From: an uncultured Oscillospiraceae bacterium
GTDB lineage: Bacteria > Bacillota > Clostridia > Oscillospirales > Acutalibacteraceae
Length of the DNA: 64,000 bases
Assembly (NCBI GenBank): GCA_900539425.1
Contig: UQBX01000002.1
Coordinates: 1 to 64,000 of the forward strand
Direction: 5' to 3'
The notes under the pieces were generated by a model, which was not told where the DNA came from, made no database searches, and saw only the letters and a list, made by a program, of their open reading frames with translations. The first letter of the stretch is position 1. Every line of letters begins with the position of its first letter. Below, in pieces: positions 25,101 through 33,604 of the stretch. The position numbers and the translations under genes were made by a program.

Positions 25101-25686
25101 TATCCACAGAATCTCCCCAAAATTCAATTCTGACAGGTTCACTGTTTCCGGGAGGGAAAATATCCGCAATACCGCCTCGCAGTGCAAACTGAGAAACGCC
25201 GTCCACCTGGTCATAACGGCTGTAACCCGCAAAAACAAGTTTCTCTGCAAGTTCGGAAAGGCTGACAGTATCGCCCTGCTTTATTTTGAGCGTGCGCTTT
25301 TTAAGTTCCTGCGGCGGCATTGTAAACTGGCACGCGGCATTTACGGAGCAGACAACAGCAGTGAACTCACCCGCAAGTATCTTTGACAGGGCGCCGAGCC
25401 GTATATGCTCAAACTCGTGAGAAACGCCTGCCACCTGCTCAAAAGTGAACTCTCTGGACGGGTAAAGCACAACGCCGTCCTGAAGTGCGCCCAAATTTTC
25501 GCACATTCTGACAGCAGACGCCTCATCACCCATGATGACAAGCGCCTTGCCGCCTTCCTGCATTAAAGAATGTATAAGCGGGGCCTTAACCGCATCAGCA
25601 GCTCCGAGCGCACCTTTAGCGCCCTTTGCCTGTTGAAGCCGGTTAAACTCCCCGCTGTTTTTAAAAATTTCAGAAATACAAGACAT
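22195..25686 (-). CDS. mfd: Transcription-repair coupling factor
   Basis: Mfd removes RNA polymerase stalled at DNA lesions and recruits UvrA. The 1163 residues have the UvrB-like N-terminal domains, the CarD-like polymerase-interaction domain (about 484-550, VGDYIVHNVHGIGVFEGI), the helicase motor with Walker A GDVGFGKT (635-642), DEEQRFG Walker B, the SATPIPRTL motif, and helicase motif VI QIRGRVGRS followed by the TRG/TRCF C-terminal domains. It lies 48 bases downstream of pth, a common Firmicutes pairing. The C-terminus ends in a Gln/Asn/Ser-rich tail. Confidence 0.97.
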   Translation of the reverse strand: MSCISEIFKNSGEFNRLQQAKGAKGALGAADAVKAPLIHSLMQEGGKALVIMGDEASAVRMCENLGALQDGVVLYPSREFTFEQVAGVSHEFEHIRLGALSKILAGEFTAVVCSVNAACQFTMPPQELKKRTLKIKQGDTVSLSELAEKLVFAGYSRYDQVDGVSQFALRGGIADIFPPGNSEPVRIEFWGDSVDTLSTFDPVTQRRTGNIKEIEIIPSTEVLFESNEKFAKSIEKLSASLRGKAIKARELLDSDAENLRNGVSPACCDRYLPLAYESHGIFDYFKENDFLFVCESAKVKERAQNSDKLWNERIKYCLQDFTLCKGLDKFTVDFEELKDIYAKSGAVYLDSLPRGSFDTPVSCLADFNTQSFNRWSGKVSELEEELKPLVKKDYTVCIMAGTSRSARALANDLNDDGIFAVFSDGMPEKFQPGAVTVTTGTMTAGFRIADMKFALITHTKTQTKQNKKRKVNSKNAIHSLDELTVGDYIVHNVHGIGVFEGIQALEMNKVKKDYIKIAYAKGDALYVPVTQLDLVSKYIGPGDNANVKVNRLGGGEWKKTKAKVRESVKDMAKELIALYAKRMSTKGYAFSEDTDLQRDFELRFAYDETDDQLRCTEEIKRDMERSVPMERLLCGDVGFGKTEVALRAAFKCISEGKQCALLVPTTVLAMQHFNTARERMEAFPVNIEMLSRFVPANKQKEVLKGLESGSVDFLIGTHRIISKDIKFHDLGLLIVDEEQRFGVAQKEKLKQKFPRVDVLTLSATPIPRTLNMAMSGIRDMSVIEEAPADRYPVQTYVLEYDFDILTEAMERELERGGQCYYLHNNIETIDSVASRIKKALPDANVATAHGRMTQEQLSDIWAKVVNGEIDILVCTTIIETGVDVSNVNTLIIENADRLGLAQLHQIRGRVGRSSRRAFAYFTFTRGKELTEIAQKRLEAIREYTEFGSGFKIAMRDLEIRGAGSLLGSRQHGHMEAVGYDMYLKLLGEAVALEKGEITEDTEEQECLIDLPIEAHIPENYIRSTPQRLSMYKRIAAVRTDADANDVLDELRDRFGNPPPSINGLLQISLLRNSASAAGIYEISQRNGSVLLYMAHPDVRYAVEMNKVMKGRVMLSASKKPYIAVKPGQEDVLETVKNSIDIIAAVNAQSAQNDTVSQNSEKTE

Positions 25687-25734
25687 AATATCGGCTCTTT
25701 CTTACTCTTATGATATACGATTTATGTGTTTTTA

Positions 25735-26325
25735 TCAGTTAAAAAGATTCATCGCCTTATCCGTTTGACCGTTTACAATAAGACGCAGTGCGTCATCGGC
25801 ATTTATCAGCGCCTGTTTGAGGTCTGCCTCCTGCTCCTTAGGAAATCTGCCGAGCACCCAGTCCGCAAGATCCGTATAGGCATTAGGCTTTTTGCCGACG
25901 CCCACCTTTATACGCGGAAAATCCTCGCTGCCGAGATGTTCTATTATGCTTTTGAGCCCGTTGTGCCCGCCCGCCGAGCCTTTGCGGCGTATTCTTATTT
26001 TACCGACATCGAGCGAAATATCATCAGATACCACTATAATATTCTGCGGCGGTATTTTATAAAACCTTGCCGCCTCGCCTATTGCCTCGCCTGAATTATT
26101 CATAAAGGTCTGCGGTTTCATTATAAGGCATTTTTTGCCGAAGCCCGAAAAATCAGCAGTCAGTGCGTGAAATTTAAGACGTTTTATATCAAAATCATTT
26201 TCACGCGCAAGCAGCTCCACGGCAAGAAATCCCGCGTTGTGGCGTGTCATTTCATATTTTGCGCCGGGATTTCCCAGACCGGCTATTATAAATTCATAAC
26301 CGCCGCTTTTTTTACCGAAAAGCAT
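25735..26325 (-). CDS. pth: Peptidyl-tRNA hydrolase
   Basis: Pth releases peptides from peptidyl-tRNA that has dropped off the ribosome. The 196-residue protein has GLGNPGAKYEMTRHNAGF (about 16-33, with the catalytic His in TRHNAG), LMKPQTFMNNSGEA, and the VSDDISLDVGKIRIRRKGSAGGHNGLKSI region. The start is preceded by GAGGTGG. It begins the pth-mfd unit; bases 26326-26422 upstream contain a GGGCG/CGCCC hairpin without a convincing T-run. Confidence 0.96.
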   Translation of the reverse strand: MLFGKKSGGYEFIIAGLGNPGAKYEMTRHNAGFLAVELLARENDFDIKRLKFHALTADFSGFGKKCLIMKPQTFMNNSGEAIGEAARFYKIPPQNIIVVSDDISLDVGKIRIRRKGSAGGHNGLKSIIEHLGSEDFPRIKVGVGKKPNAYTDLADWVLGRFPKEQEADLKQALINADDALRLIVNGQTDKAMNLFN

Positions 26326-26422
26326 TTGACCACCTCATCAAAATAAAATACCAGTTTTACTTTCTTTACAAACAAAGATACGGGCGCATCTTGCGACACG
26401 CCCTGTTTTAACACTTATTCAA

Positions 26423-27868
26423 TTACTCCGCATCTGCGGGCATTTCTGTTTTTTCAAACTCTGAGAAATCTCTTTCATCATCTGATTTTTCAAAGTTATA
26501 CATGTTTTCATCCTTAACGTGCTTTCTGATATACTCGTCACGGTCAAAGAGCTCATCAGCCTTTACTTTCCAAGCTTTTGCGGCCTCAATAGTTTTATCA
26601 AACAGCTCGTTTGCTGATTCGGGATGAACCATTTCCGTTGAGTAAGCGCCTGTTTTTGCAACCATTTTGCTGATAGCGCCGGGGTTATCAAGAACGGGGC
26701 ACGGACGAAGCATATTATTGTTGAACGGCTGATTGCGCTTGTATTCCATAAACAGGGGGCTCTGAAGAGCATCAAGCACTGAGCACTCCTTAATGTTTAC
26801 ATTTGAATAATGAACAAATGCGCAGGGTTCGCAGTCACCGTTTGAATTGATGTGGAAATAATGGCGGCCTCCGGCGATACAACCCTGAACATACTCGCCG
26901 TCATTCCAGAAATCAAGTGCGAAGATTGCTTTTGTTCTTCTCCACTCGTGCATCTTCTTATACATGGTAGCTCTCTGTTCGGGGCTTACCATAAGCTCTT
27001 TTACTGCTCCGTTTCCTGTGGGCATATATGTAAAGAACCAAGCGAATTTAACACCCTGCTCAATGAGCCAATCCATGTATTCATCTGATGAAAGCAGGTC
27101 TGTATTTTTGCTTGTGTAGCAGAGAGAAGCGCCGAACGGGATGCCTCTGTCTTTAAGTCTCTTCATAGCTGCGGTACATTTTTTGAAAGTGCCGTTGCCG
27201 CGGCGGAAGTCATTCTCCTCTTCATAGCCTTCAATTGAGAATGCGGGAAGGAAGTTGCCCACCTCGCCGATTTCATCTGCAAAGCTGTCGTCAATAAGAG
27301 TACCGTTTGTGAAAGACATGAATACGCAGTCAGGATTTTCACGGCAAAGACGCATGATATCGTTTCTGCGCATAGTCGGCTCGCCGCCTGTATAAAGATA
27401 CATGTATGTGCCGAGTTCCTTGCCCTGACGGATTATTCTTGCAAGATCATCATATGAAAGCTGGCTTGTGTGGCCGTATTCTGCCGCCCAGCAGCCTATA
27501 CATTTAAGATTGCAGGCAGCTGTTGGATCCATAAGAATAGCCCAAGGCACATTACAGCCGTATTTTTCGATGCTTTCCATTCTGATTGAATAGCTGTTGA
27601 TAGCAACATTCATCATAGGCGGAATAAGCTTCATAAGCACATCTTCATTTGTGTCACAGGCAAGTGACTTGGCAAACTGCATCCAGTTATTGTTGGGATC
27701 GTCAAGCACTTTATGCAGGCCCGCGTATGTTGAGCGGTTTACCTTTTTTACATCCGCTGCTTCCAAAAGAGAAAGGATTTTGGGAGCGTTTTTATCAAAG
27801 TCTTTGCGGGCATACTTTACTGCCTGCTTAACCGCAACAGTCATTGCGGTCTCTTTCAGAGATTTCAT
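26423..27868 (-). CDS. Radical SAM protein with SPASM-like C-terminal region
   Basis: A 481-residue radical SAM enzyme. The cluster motif CNLKCIGC (Cys119, Cys123, Cys126) binds the 4Fe-4S/SAM centre, followed by the YTGGEPT segment that contacts SAM. A second cysteine group, including CEPC in the segment GDCEPCAFVH and a Cys in RPCPVLDNP, suggests auxiliary clusters as in SPASM/twitch proteins. The first about 100 residues are a helical leader domain. Relatives are frequent in gut Clostridia and are usually annotated without function. No peptide precursor gene is beside it, so a RiPP role is not supported; a metabolic or membrane-lipid role is equally possible. Confidence 0.85.
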   Translation of the reverse strand: MKSLKETAMTVAVKQAVKYARKDFDKNAPKILSLLEAADVKKVNRSTYAGLHKVLDDPNNNWMQFAKSLACDTNEDVLMKLIPPMMNVAINSYSIRMESIEKYGCNVPWAILMDPTAACNLKCIGCWAAEYGHTSQLSYDDLARIIRQGKELGTYMYLYTGGEPTMRRNDIMRLCRENPDCVFMSFTNGTLIDDSFADEIGEVGNFLPAFSIEGYEEENDFRRGNGTFKKCTAAMKRLKDRGIPFGASLCYTSKNTDLLSSDEYMDWLIEQGVKFAWFFTYMPTGNGAVKELMVSPEQRATMYKKMHEWRRTKAIFALDFWNDGEYVQGCIAGGRHYFHINSNGDCEPCAFVHYSNVNIKECSVLDALQSPLFMEYKRNQPFNNNMLRPCPVLDNPGAISKMVAKTGAYSTEMVHPESANELFDKTIEAAKAWKVKADELFDRDEYIRKHVKDENMYNFEKSDDERDFSEFEKTEMPADAE

Positions 27869-28038
27869 TTCATGTACCTCATCTTTTGCATATATTTATT
27901 TATAATAAGTTGCTTATTTTATGTGTATAACAATATAATACCTTTAAGAATAAAAGTCAAGTAATTTTCTTTTTGTTAATATTTATCTTACTGAAATGTA
28001 ATATTAAGGTATTGTTATTATACAGCGGGCAGCATTGT

Positions 28039-31000
28039 TTAAAATCTTATCTGGAATTTCAAACGGTAAGTCTTGCCCGTTTTATTGATATATTTTTCGT
28101 TGCACATTGCACCCCAGCTGTCATAACCGCCAACTCCCTGCTGCCTTGCTATAACACGCAGGATGGTTTTGTTGCTCTGGGGAAGTTCTTTTCTGTGCGG
28201 CGCCGCCTCAAGTTCCAAAGGAAGATACCTGCTTACATTCATTTCCATAACAGGCTCAGCCACAACAGTAAAGGCCTTTTTGTTGCCTATAAGCGTTGCG
28301 TAGCGCACGCCTGTTCTGTTTCCGCACTCCTGCGGTTTAAGGTAATCTGTATACATATCATCCACAGTGGTGGAATAAAGTCCTATTTTTGCAGCGTTGT
28401 TTCTGTCTATATAGTTTTCAAACGGGCCTGCTCCGAGATATGTTACATTTTCAAAATCACCGGGCAATTCAAACAGCATTGAAACTTCGGGAACTTCCGG
28501 AAGCGCCTCGTCAGGTCTGAACTGCATATCCACCTCTATACCGTTTGAGGTAATAGTGTATATCATTGTTGCCTTTGATTCGGGCTGTGTGCAAATGACA
28601 GCACCGCAGGTAACTATCACCTTTTTGCCGTTTTCAAGTATTTTGTAACCCTCTATGGAGAATTTAGTGTTGTTGTATATACCGGGTGCGTTGCCCGCGT
28701 CTCTCCAGCAGCCAAGACGTGAGCCTGCTCTGTTTCCGCGGTCATTATCCGTAAGCGCGCGCCAGAAATTGAGCCTTACGGGAGCGGCAAGCAGTTCCTC
28801 TTCGCCTATTTTAATAGAATAAAGCTGGTTTCTTTCCCTGCGCTCAAATCTGATATTTATATCCTGAGATATTATTCTGAGTGAGCCGTAAGTGTCTGAA
28901 ACGCTGAGTTCATCGCCCGTTTCAAGTTCGTCATAAGTGTTTTCAAACTCGTTTACAACAAACTGTTCCTCAGCAACGATATGACCCTGCCCGCACCAAG
29001 CAGTCTCCTCCTTGGTGACGAACTCAAGTTCAAGATACCATTCCGTTGATGTTATCCTGTTAAGCTCAAGGTCTACTGTTACCTTCGAGTTCGGAGCGCA
29101 GTCAACATTAAGTTCGCCCTCTCTGAGCACGCCCTTGTCTGAGCACTGTCTCCAGCGAAGCAGATAATTATTAAGGTTTGTAAACAGGAATTTATTTTTT
29201 ATTTCAACGATGCCTTTTTCAGCGTCGATTGCTTTAAAATCAACATTCTGATAAAGTTTTTTGATTTCGGGAAGCTTGGGAGTAACTCTTCTGTCCGCAA
29301 ACACAAGTCCGTTTCCGCAGAAATGGCCGTCATGCGGGTTTTCGCCGAAATCGCCGCCGTATGCAAAATATTCAACGCCGTTTTCATCAGTTGTCTTTAT
29401 TGCCTGGTCTACCCAGTCCCACACAAAGCCGCCCTGAAGGCACGGGTATTTATCCCACAGCTTTGTATACTCATCTGTTGAGCCGCATGAGTTGCCCATA
29501 GCGTGGGTGTATTCACAAAGGATATACGGTCTGCCGTCCCTCTGTGTTACTGCATATTCTTCGCAGTCCCACGGCTTTGCGTACATCTTGCTCTGAACAT
29601 CGGAAAGCTCTTTTTCATTAGGATCACGGTCGCACTCAAAATGCACAAATCTGCTGGGGTCGGCGTCTTTTATCCACTTATACATCTTTTTGGGAGTTTC
29701 GCCGCCGAGGCTCTCATTGCCAAGGCTCCAGCACACAACGCAGGTGTGGTTTTTATCTCTGTTATAAAGCGCCTTTAATCTGTCCATACACGCTTTTTCC
29801 CATTCGGGGCGTGAGTCGGGCAGCTGAGGGCAGCCTATTATTTTTGACCAGCCCGTACCGTGAGTCTCCATATTATTTTCATCTATAATATAAAGACCGT
29901 ATTCATCACACAGTTCAAGCCATCTGGGGCAGTTCGGATAGTGCGAAGTGCGCACCGCATTAATATTGTTGAGCTTCATAAGGCGTATATCGGTGAGCAT
30001 GAGTTCTTCCGTCATATACCTGCCTCTTTCGCAGTCAAACTCATGGCGGTTTGTGCCCTTGAACACAACTCTCTGCCCGTTTATACGTATTATGCCGTCT
30101 TTAATTTCAATTTTTCTGAAGCCGAATTTTGAGCTGATATATTCTATCGGTATACCGTTGTTTTTAAGAGTTACAACAAGTGTGTAAAGATTGGGGCTTT
30201 CAGCGCTCCAGAATTTAGCGCCTGTAACTATAGCGCGCAGGCTTGTAACATTATCTTCCTCGGCATATCTGCTGTCTATTGCAACAGTCTCTCCGTTTTT
30301 ATCGAGTATGCTGATATCTATGGACAGCCCTTCGTAAGCGCCGTTTGTCTTTACAAGCACATCAAAATAGCCGTCCGTCATGGTTTCGCTCGGCTCTGCG
30401 CTTATGATAAAATCACGTATGTACTCGCGCTCCGTGGTATAGATATACACGTCACGGAATATTCCCGCCATGCGCCACATATCCTGGCACTCAAGCCAGC
30501 TGCCCGTGCACCAGCGGTATACCTCAACGCCTATAACATTTGAGCCTTCAACAAGCCAGCGTGAAATATCAAATTCGCTTCTGTTGAAAGTGGATTCGCT
30601 GTATCCAACTCTCTCGCCGTTTACGTAGAGATAAAAAGCGGATTCAACGCCCTCAAAGCAAATAACAACTCGCTTTGAAAGCAGAGATTTGTTAATATGT
30701 ATTTTTTTAAGATAACAGCCCACGGGATTATTTTTTGTGGGTGCGCTGGGCGGGCAGATATCCTCACTGCCCTCCCAAGGATAGCGGACGTTGCAGTACT
30801 GATTTCTGTCATACCCCTGCATAGTCCATGAACCGGGCACCTGAATACTGTCCCAATTATGGGAATCATAGTGCGGCTGCGCAAAATCCGTGGGTTTATA
30901 TGCATAATTCTTATAGAGTTTGAACTTCCACTTGCCGTTTAAAAGCTTGCAGTTAGAGGATTTGTAGCGTTCGCACGCCGCCGCCTCCTCAAAATTCGCA

Positions 31001-31098
31001 TACGGCATAAGCGTAGCGTGCTGAGGCAGTTTGTTTATGCCCGTTATCTCGGGATCAGACTGCCATTCAAGATATCCGTCAAAAAAATTTCTATCCAT
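28039..31098 (-). CDS. lacZ: Beta-galactosidase, GH2 (LacZ type)
   Basis: The 1019-residue protein has the length and five-domain layout of E. coli LacZ: the N-terminal jelly roll (VPGSWTMQGYDRNQYCNVRYPW), the TIM barrel with acid/base Glu in CWSLGNESLGG and nucleophile Glu in ILCEYTHAMGNSCG, and the C-terminal beta-sandwich. No signal peptide, so it is cytoplasmic and would split beta-galactosides such as lactose or LacNAc after import. It follows the sugar-phosphate transferase gene by 45 bases on the same strand, probably as the last gene of that operon. A second beta-galactosidase (GH35) lies at 60865-62979. Confidence 0.95.
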   Translation of the reverse strand: MDRNFFDGYLEWQSDPEITGINKLPQHATLMPYANFEEAAACERYKSSNCKLLNGKWKFKLYKNYAYKPTDFAQPHYDSHNWDSIQVPGSWTMQGYDRNQYCNVRYPWEGSEDICPPSAPTKNNPVGCYLKKIHINKSLLSKRVVICFEGVESAFYLYVNGERVGYSESTFNRSEFDISRWLVEGSNVIGVEVYRWCTGSWLECQDMWRMAGIFRDVYIYTTEREYIRDFIISAEPSETMTDGYFDVLVKTNGAYEGLSIDISILDKNGETVAIDSRYAEEDNVTSLRAIVTGAKFWSAESPNLYTLVVTLKNNGIPIEYISSKFGFRKIEIKDGIIRINGQRVVFKGTNRHEFDCERGRYMTEELMLTDIRLMKLNNINAVRTSHYPNCPRWLELCDEYGLYIIDENNMETHGTGWSKIIGCPQLPDSRPEWEKACMDRLKALYNRDKNHTCVVCWSLGNESLGGETPKKMYKWIKDADPSRFVHFECDRDPNEKELSDVQSKMYAKPWDCEEYAVTQRDGRPYILCEYTHAMGNSCGSTDEYTKLWDKYPCLQGGFVWDWVDQAIKTTDENGVEYFAYGGDFGENPHDGHFCGNGLVFADRRVTPKLPEIKKLYQNVDFKAIDAEKGIVEIKNKFLFTNLNNYLLRWRQCSDKGVLREGELNVDCAPNSKVTVDLELNRITSTEWYLELEFVTKEETAWCGQGHIVAEEQFVVNEFENTYDELETGDELSVSDTYGSLRIISQDINIRFERRERNQLYSIKIGEEELLAAPVRLNFWRALTDNDRGNRAGSRLGCWRDAGNAPGIYNNTKFSIEGYKILENGKKVIVTCGAVICTQPESKATMIYTITSNGIEVDMQFRPDEALPEVPEVSMLFELPGDFENVTYLGAGPFENYIDRNNAAKIGLYSTTVDDMYTDYLKPQECGNRTGVRYATLIGNKKAFTVVAEPVMEMNVSRYLPLELEAAPHRKELPQSNKTILRVIARQQGVGGYDSWGAMCNEKYINKTGKTYRLKFQIRF

Positions 31099-31143
31099 AT
31101 ATCAAAACTCTTTCCAGTAAATAATTTATAGTAATAATTAAAA

Positions 31144-31761
31144 TTATCTGCGGTGGAATATGCCTTCATGAAAGCCTTCCTGCTTAATACATACGCGCAC
31201 CGATTCCAGAAGTATTCTGAAATCAAGCCCAAGGCTCCAGTTATCGCAGTATTCTTTATCATATTTCATCTTTTTCATAAGAGAAATACTGTCTCTGCCT
31301 TTAACCTGAGCAAGACCGGTAAGACCCGGTCTGAAACGGTAAACGCCGTATTCAAGGCGCAGGCGGTGTGCCCTTATCTCACTTGAAATAAGCGGGCGCG
31401 GGCCCACGAAGCTCATATCGCCTTTCAGTATATTCCACAGCTGAGGAAGTTCATCAAGACTTGTCCTTCTGAGTATCTTTCCGAGTTTTGTGATATACTG
31501 CTCCGGGTTTTCAAGTTCGCCCGTGGCGCAGTTCGGCGTATTATTTTTCATTGTCTGGAATTTGTAGATCTTAAAAGGCTCGCCCTTTCTGCCCCGCCTT
31601 TCGTGAGTGAAAAACACTTTTGTATCAGGCGTAAACAGATTTATTACACATATTATAAGAAACAGCGGAGAAAGTATTATGAGCGCAAAAAAAGACGCTA
31701 CTATATCAAACAGCCGCTTAAACTTTATAGGCGCAAGCCATTTTTTTAAAAAAGCTTTCAT
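31144..31761 (-). CDS. Undecaprenyl-phosphate sugar phosphotransferase (initiating transferase)
   Basis: A 205-residue member of the bacterial sugar transferase family (WcaJ/PglC-like catalytic core), which places the first sugar-phosphate on undecaprenyl phosphate. One N-terminal re-entrant or membrane helix (about 18-45) precedes the catalytic part with FKIYKFQTM, the LRRTSLDELPQLWNILKGDMSFVGPRP signature region (in two parts) and RPGLTGLAQVKGRD. The start at 31761 overlaps the cyclase stop by 4 bases; a longer frame lacks a ribosome site. It lacks the long four-helix N-terminal domain of large family members, so it is the minimal form. Confidence 0.9.
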   Translation of the reverse strand: MKAFLKKWLAPIKFKRLFDIVASFFALIILSPLFLIICVINLFTPDTKVFFTHERRGRKGEPFKIYKFQTMKNNTPNCATGELENPEQYITKLGKILRRTSLDELPQLWNILKGDMSFVGPRPLISSEIRAHRLRLEYGVYRFRPGLTGLAQVKGRDSISLMKKMKYDKEYCDNWSLGLDFRILLESVRVCIKQEGFHEGIFHRR

Positions 31762-32360
31762 AACTGTGCTTCCGTTGCAATAATGCCTTTTATAAGCAAG
31801 GCTCTGCACGGCGCCGCCTCGGCACCTCCTATTTTGATGGGCGGAGCAAACAAAAAATACTCCCCCGGCGCAATACCGCTCAAGTTGATTCCTTCAAGAA
31901 CGGCAATGCCGTTATTGAGAAGCTCCCTGTGAACGGAGCCTTCATTTTCCTCTGAGGCTATGGACACGGAATCAATGCCCACAAGCTCAATATTAAATCT
32001 GCACAGCTCAAATACTGCGTTATCCATAAGATACCCGTTTGAGCCGCATTTTATAATAAGCCTTTTGCAGTCCCACGGCAGATTTTTTTCTATCCACTCC
32101 GCCGTTACGGGGCCTGATGCCTCCCTGACGACGCATCTGCCCACAAATTTTGAGACCGGCATGCGGTCTACACTGTCCCCGTCTTCAAGAAAATGAAGCG
32201 GAGCATCTATATGGGCGCCGGTATGAAGGCACATCGATATATCGGAAAGATTATACTCACTGCCGTTTTTCATTTGCGCGCGGCTTGTAAGCACGGGTTC
32301 GCTGTCCCCGGGATAAAGCTCGGCACTGAAAATATCCGGCGTAATATCATAAACAATCAT
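31758..32360 (-). CDS. Cyclase/arylformamidase-like metal hydrolase
   Basis: This 200-residue protein belongs to the cyclase family (kynurenine formamidase KynB fold). The metal-binding motif HTGAHIDAPLHF (about 46-57) is close to the family HxGTHxDxPxH pattern. Biological substrates of this family vary widely: formylkynurenine, isatin, polyketides and other small amides or lactones. No tryptophan-degradation gene is present in the window, so I do not call it KynB. It starts an operon with the sugar transferase (4-base overlap) and probably lacZ. Confidence 0.82.
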   Translation of the reverse strand: MIVYDITPDIFSAELYPGDSEPVLTSRAQMKNGSEYNLSDISMCLHTGAHIDAPLHFLEDGDSVDRMPVSKFVGRCVVREASGPVTAEWIEKNLPWDCKRLIIKCGSNGYLMDNAVFELCRFNIELVGIDSVSIASEENEGSVHRELLNNGIAVLEGINLSGIAPGEYFLFAPPIKIGGAEAAPCRALLIKGIIATEAQL

Positions 32361-32426
32361 CTTTTACCTCTACAGAAAAACTGCCGAAAATACAAAAAGA
32401 CCCATATATGCACACAATTTTTCACA

Positions 32427-32455
32427 ATTATACCACATGTGCGCACATTATTCAA
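32427..32455 (-). promoter_or_regulatory. Promoter with a palindrome in its spacer, upstream of the cyclase gene
   Basis: On the minus strand TTGAAT (32450-32455), 17 bases, TATAAT (32427-32432). The spacer contains the perfect 12-base palindrome ATGTGCGCACAT (32437-32448). This is where a repressor or a MerR-type activator would bind. A related half site, TGTGTGCATA, occurs just downstream of the start site. Confidence 0.7.
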
Positions 32456-32502
32456 TTTATGTTACCACATTTTAATAATTTTGATACTTTTATAAAAAGC
32501 GC

Positions 32503-32531
32503 AAAAAAGCTTCCCGCAAAAAGCGGGAAGC
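32503..32531 (-). terminator. Terminator of the deoxyinosine glycosylase-DUF2804 operon
   Basis: Perfect 9-base stem GCTTCCCGC (32509-32517) / GCGGGAAGC (32523-32531) with a five-A loop; on the minus strand it is followed by TTTTTT. Confidence 0.92.
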
Positions 32532-32550
32532 CGTCTGCGTTTATTTTATT

Positions 32551-33591
32551 TTACCATTTGTTGTGCACACGCTCCGCAAAAGCCATTCTGTTCTTTATTT
32601 CAATTTTCGTGCCGTCATCAAGAATTGCCGTGCCCGAGATAAGTCCGAACACCTGATGCGGTATCATGCACATTATTTTGGCGTCAATGGGGTCATATCT
32701 GTCTATAATCGGCTTAAAATCCATTTCAAAACGCCCGTCAGAAGAAGTGAAAGTCCAAGGCTCGGTATAAAGATATTTTTTACCGTCCATCGGAATGTTG
32801 AACTTTACGTCTTCAAGTTTGTGGGATTTGCCGTTGTAAAACAGCATATTTTCACTTGCGGCGCTTGTATTTCCGAAGCCGTATCCTATATTAAAGCCGA
32901 AAACATTGCCGTCTTCAAGCACCGTCTGCCCCGAGCCCCAGAGCCACGTATTATCATAAGTCCAAACGCCCCTGCCCCAGTCAAGCGTTGCGAGTGCGCC
33001 GTTTTCACGGCTGAAAACGCGGCGTTTTCCGTCATATTCAAAAAAGCCCTCTGCACGCATGCAGTTGATTTTCTGATTATAGTAAAAATGAGCTTTTTTA
33101 TCAAACGGTGTGGCAATAACCATGCTTTCAGGCGGAATTTCAGTAAGCCGAATATCAAAAATCAGCGCCTTTTTGGTGTTGCAGTAATTGTCAAAAGAAC
33201 CGTAAAGGCGTCGCTCACTGCCGTTATTCTCAAATGTGAAATCAGCCGTACCCGCGCGGGCATGAATATCGCCTTTTTCACTTGTCGGCGGCAGGTTTAC
33301 ACTGCCCATAGGAAACAGTTTTATCTGCGCTCCGTTCATCTGGCGCGGTCTGTCCCCGAAACGAAGAATGGACGCCGAAACAGTGCCTACATATCCCGCG
33401 TCTGAAATAGTGAGGCATATTCCGTAATCCTGCGTGCCGATATAGTAATAGTCCCATTCCTTGATGCGTATCTTAGGGGCTTTTATATCGTCGCGCGAAT
33501 ACTGCCATAAAAGCTTTTTAGCATATCCGGGCTCTGCAATATTGCCGTTTTCATCCAGAAGTTTCTGAGGTCTTGTTATTTCATGCTGCAT
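32551..33591 (-). CDS. DUF2804 domain protein
   Basis: The 346 residues start MQHEITRPQKLLDENGNI and match DUF2804 from end to end as I remember it: an N-terminal GYAKKLLWQYSRDDI segment, WDYYYI, and repeated beta-strand-rich stretches such as ALATLDWGRGVWTY and GFGFNIGYGFG-like glycines. The fold is probably a lipocalin-like or diacylglycerol-acyltransferase-adjacent beta barrel, but no function is established to my knowledge. No signal peptide. It follows the deoxyinosine glycosylase by 13 bases. Confidence 0.85.
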   Translation of the reverse strand: MQHEITRPQKLLDENGNIAEPGYAKKLLWQYSRDDIKAPKIRIKEWDYYYIGTQDYGICLTISDAGYVGTVSASILRFGDRPRQMNGAQIKLFPMGSVNLPPTSEKGDIHARAGTADFTFENNGSERRLYGSFDNYCNTKKALIFDIRLTEIPPESMVIATPFDKKAHFYYNQKINCMRAEGFFEYDGKRRVFSRENGALATLDWGRGVWTYDNTWLWGSGQTVLEDGNVFGFNIGYGFGNTSAASENMLFYNGKSHKLEDVKFNIPMDGKKYLYTEPWTFTSSDGRFEMDFKPIIDRYDPIDAKIMCMIPHQVFGLISGTAILDDGTKIEIKNRMAFAERVHNKW

Positions 33592-33604
33592 AAAAGCACC
33601 TCCG

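Noticed and set aside
26326..26422. Terminator hairpin GGGCG/CGCCC between the radical SAM gene and pth
   Set aside because: On the minus strand the T-run after the stem is interrupted, so I do not list it as a feature.
26423..27868. A RiPP cluster around the radical SAM protein
   Set aside because: No short precursor gene, transporter or peptidase adjoins it; neighbours are pth-mfd and lacZ.
31758..32360. Kynurenine formamidase (kynB)
   Set aside because: No other tryptophan degradation gene is present, and the cyclase family is functionally broad.
32563..33405. A 280-codon open frame opposite the DUF2804 gene
   Set aside because: It lies entirely antisense to a protein with clear family features, has no ribosome site and an unnatural Phe/Cys/Arg-rich composition.
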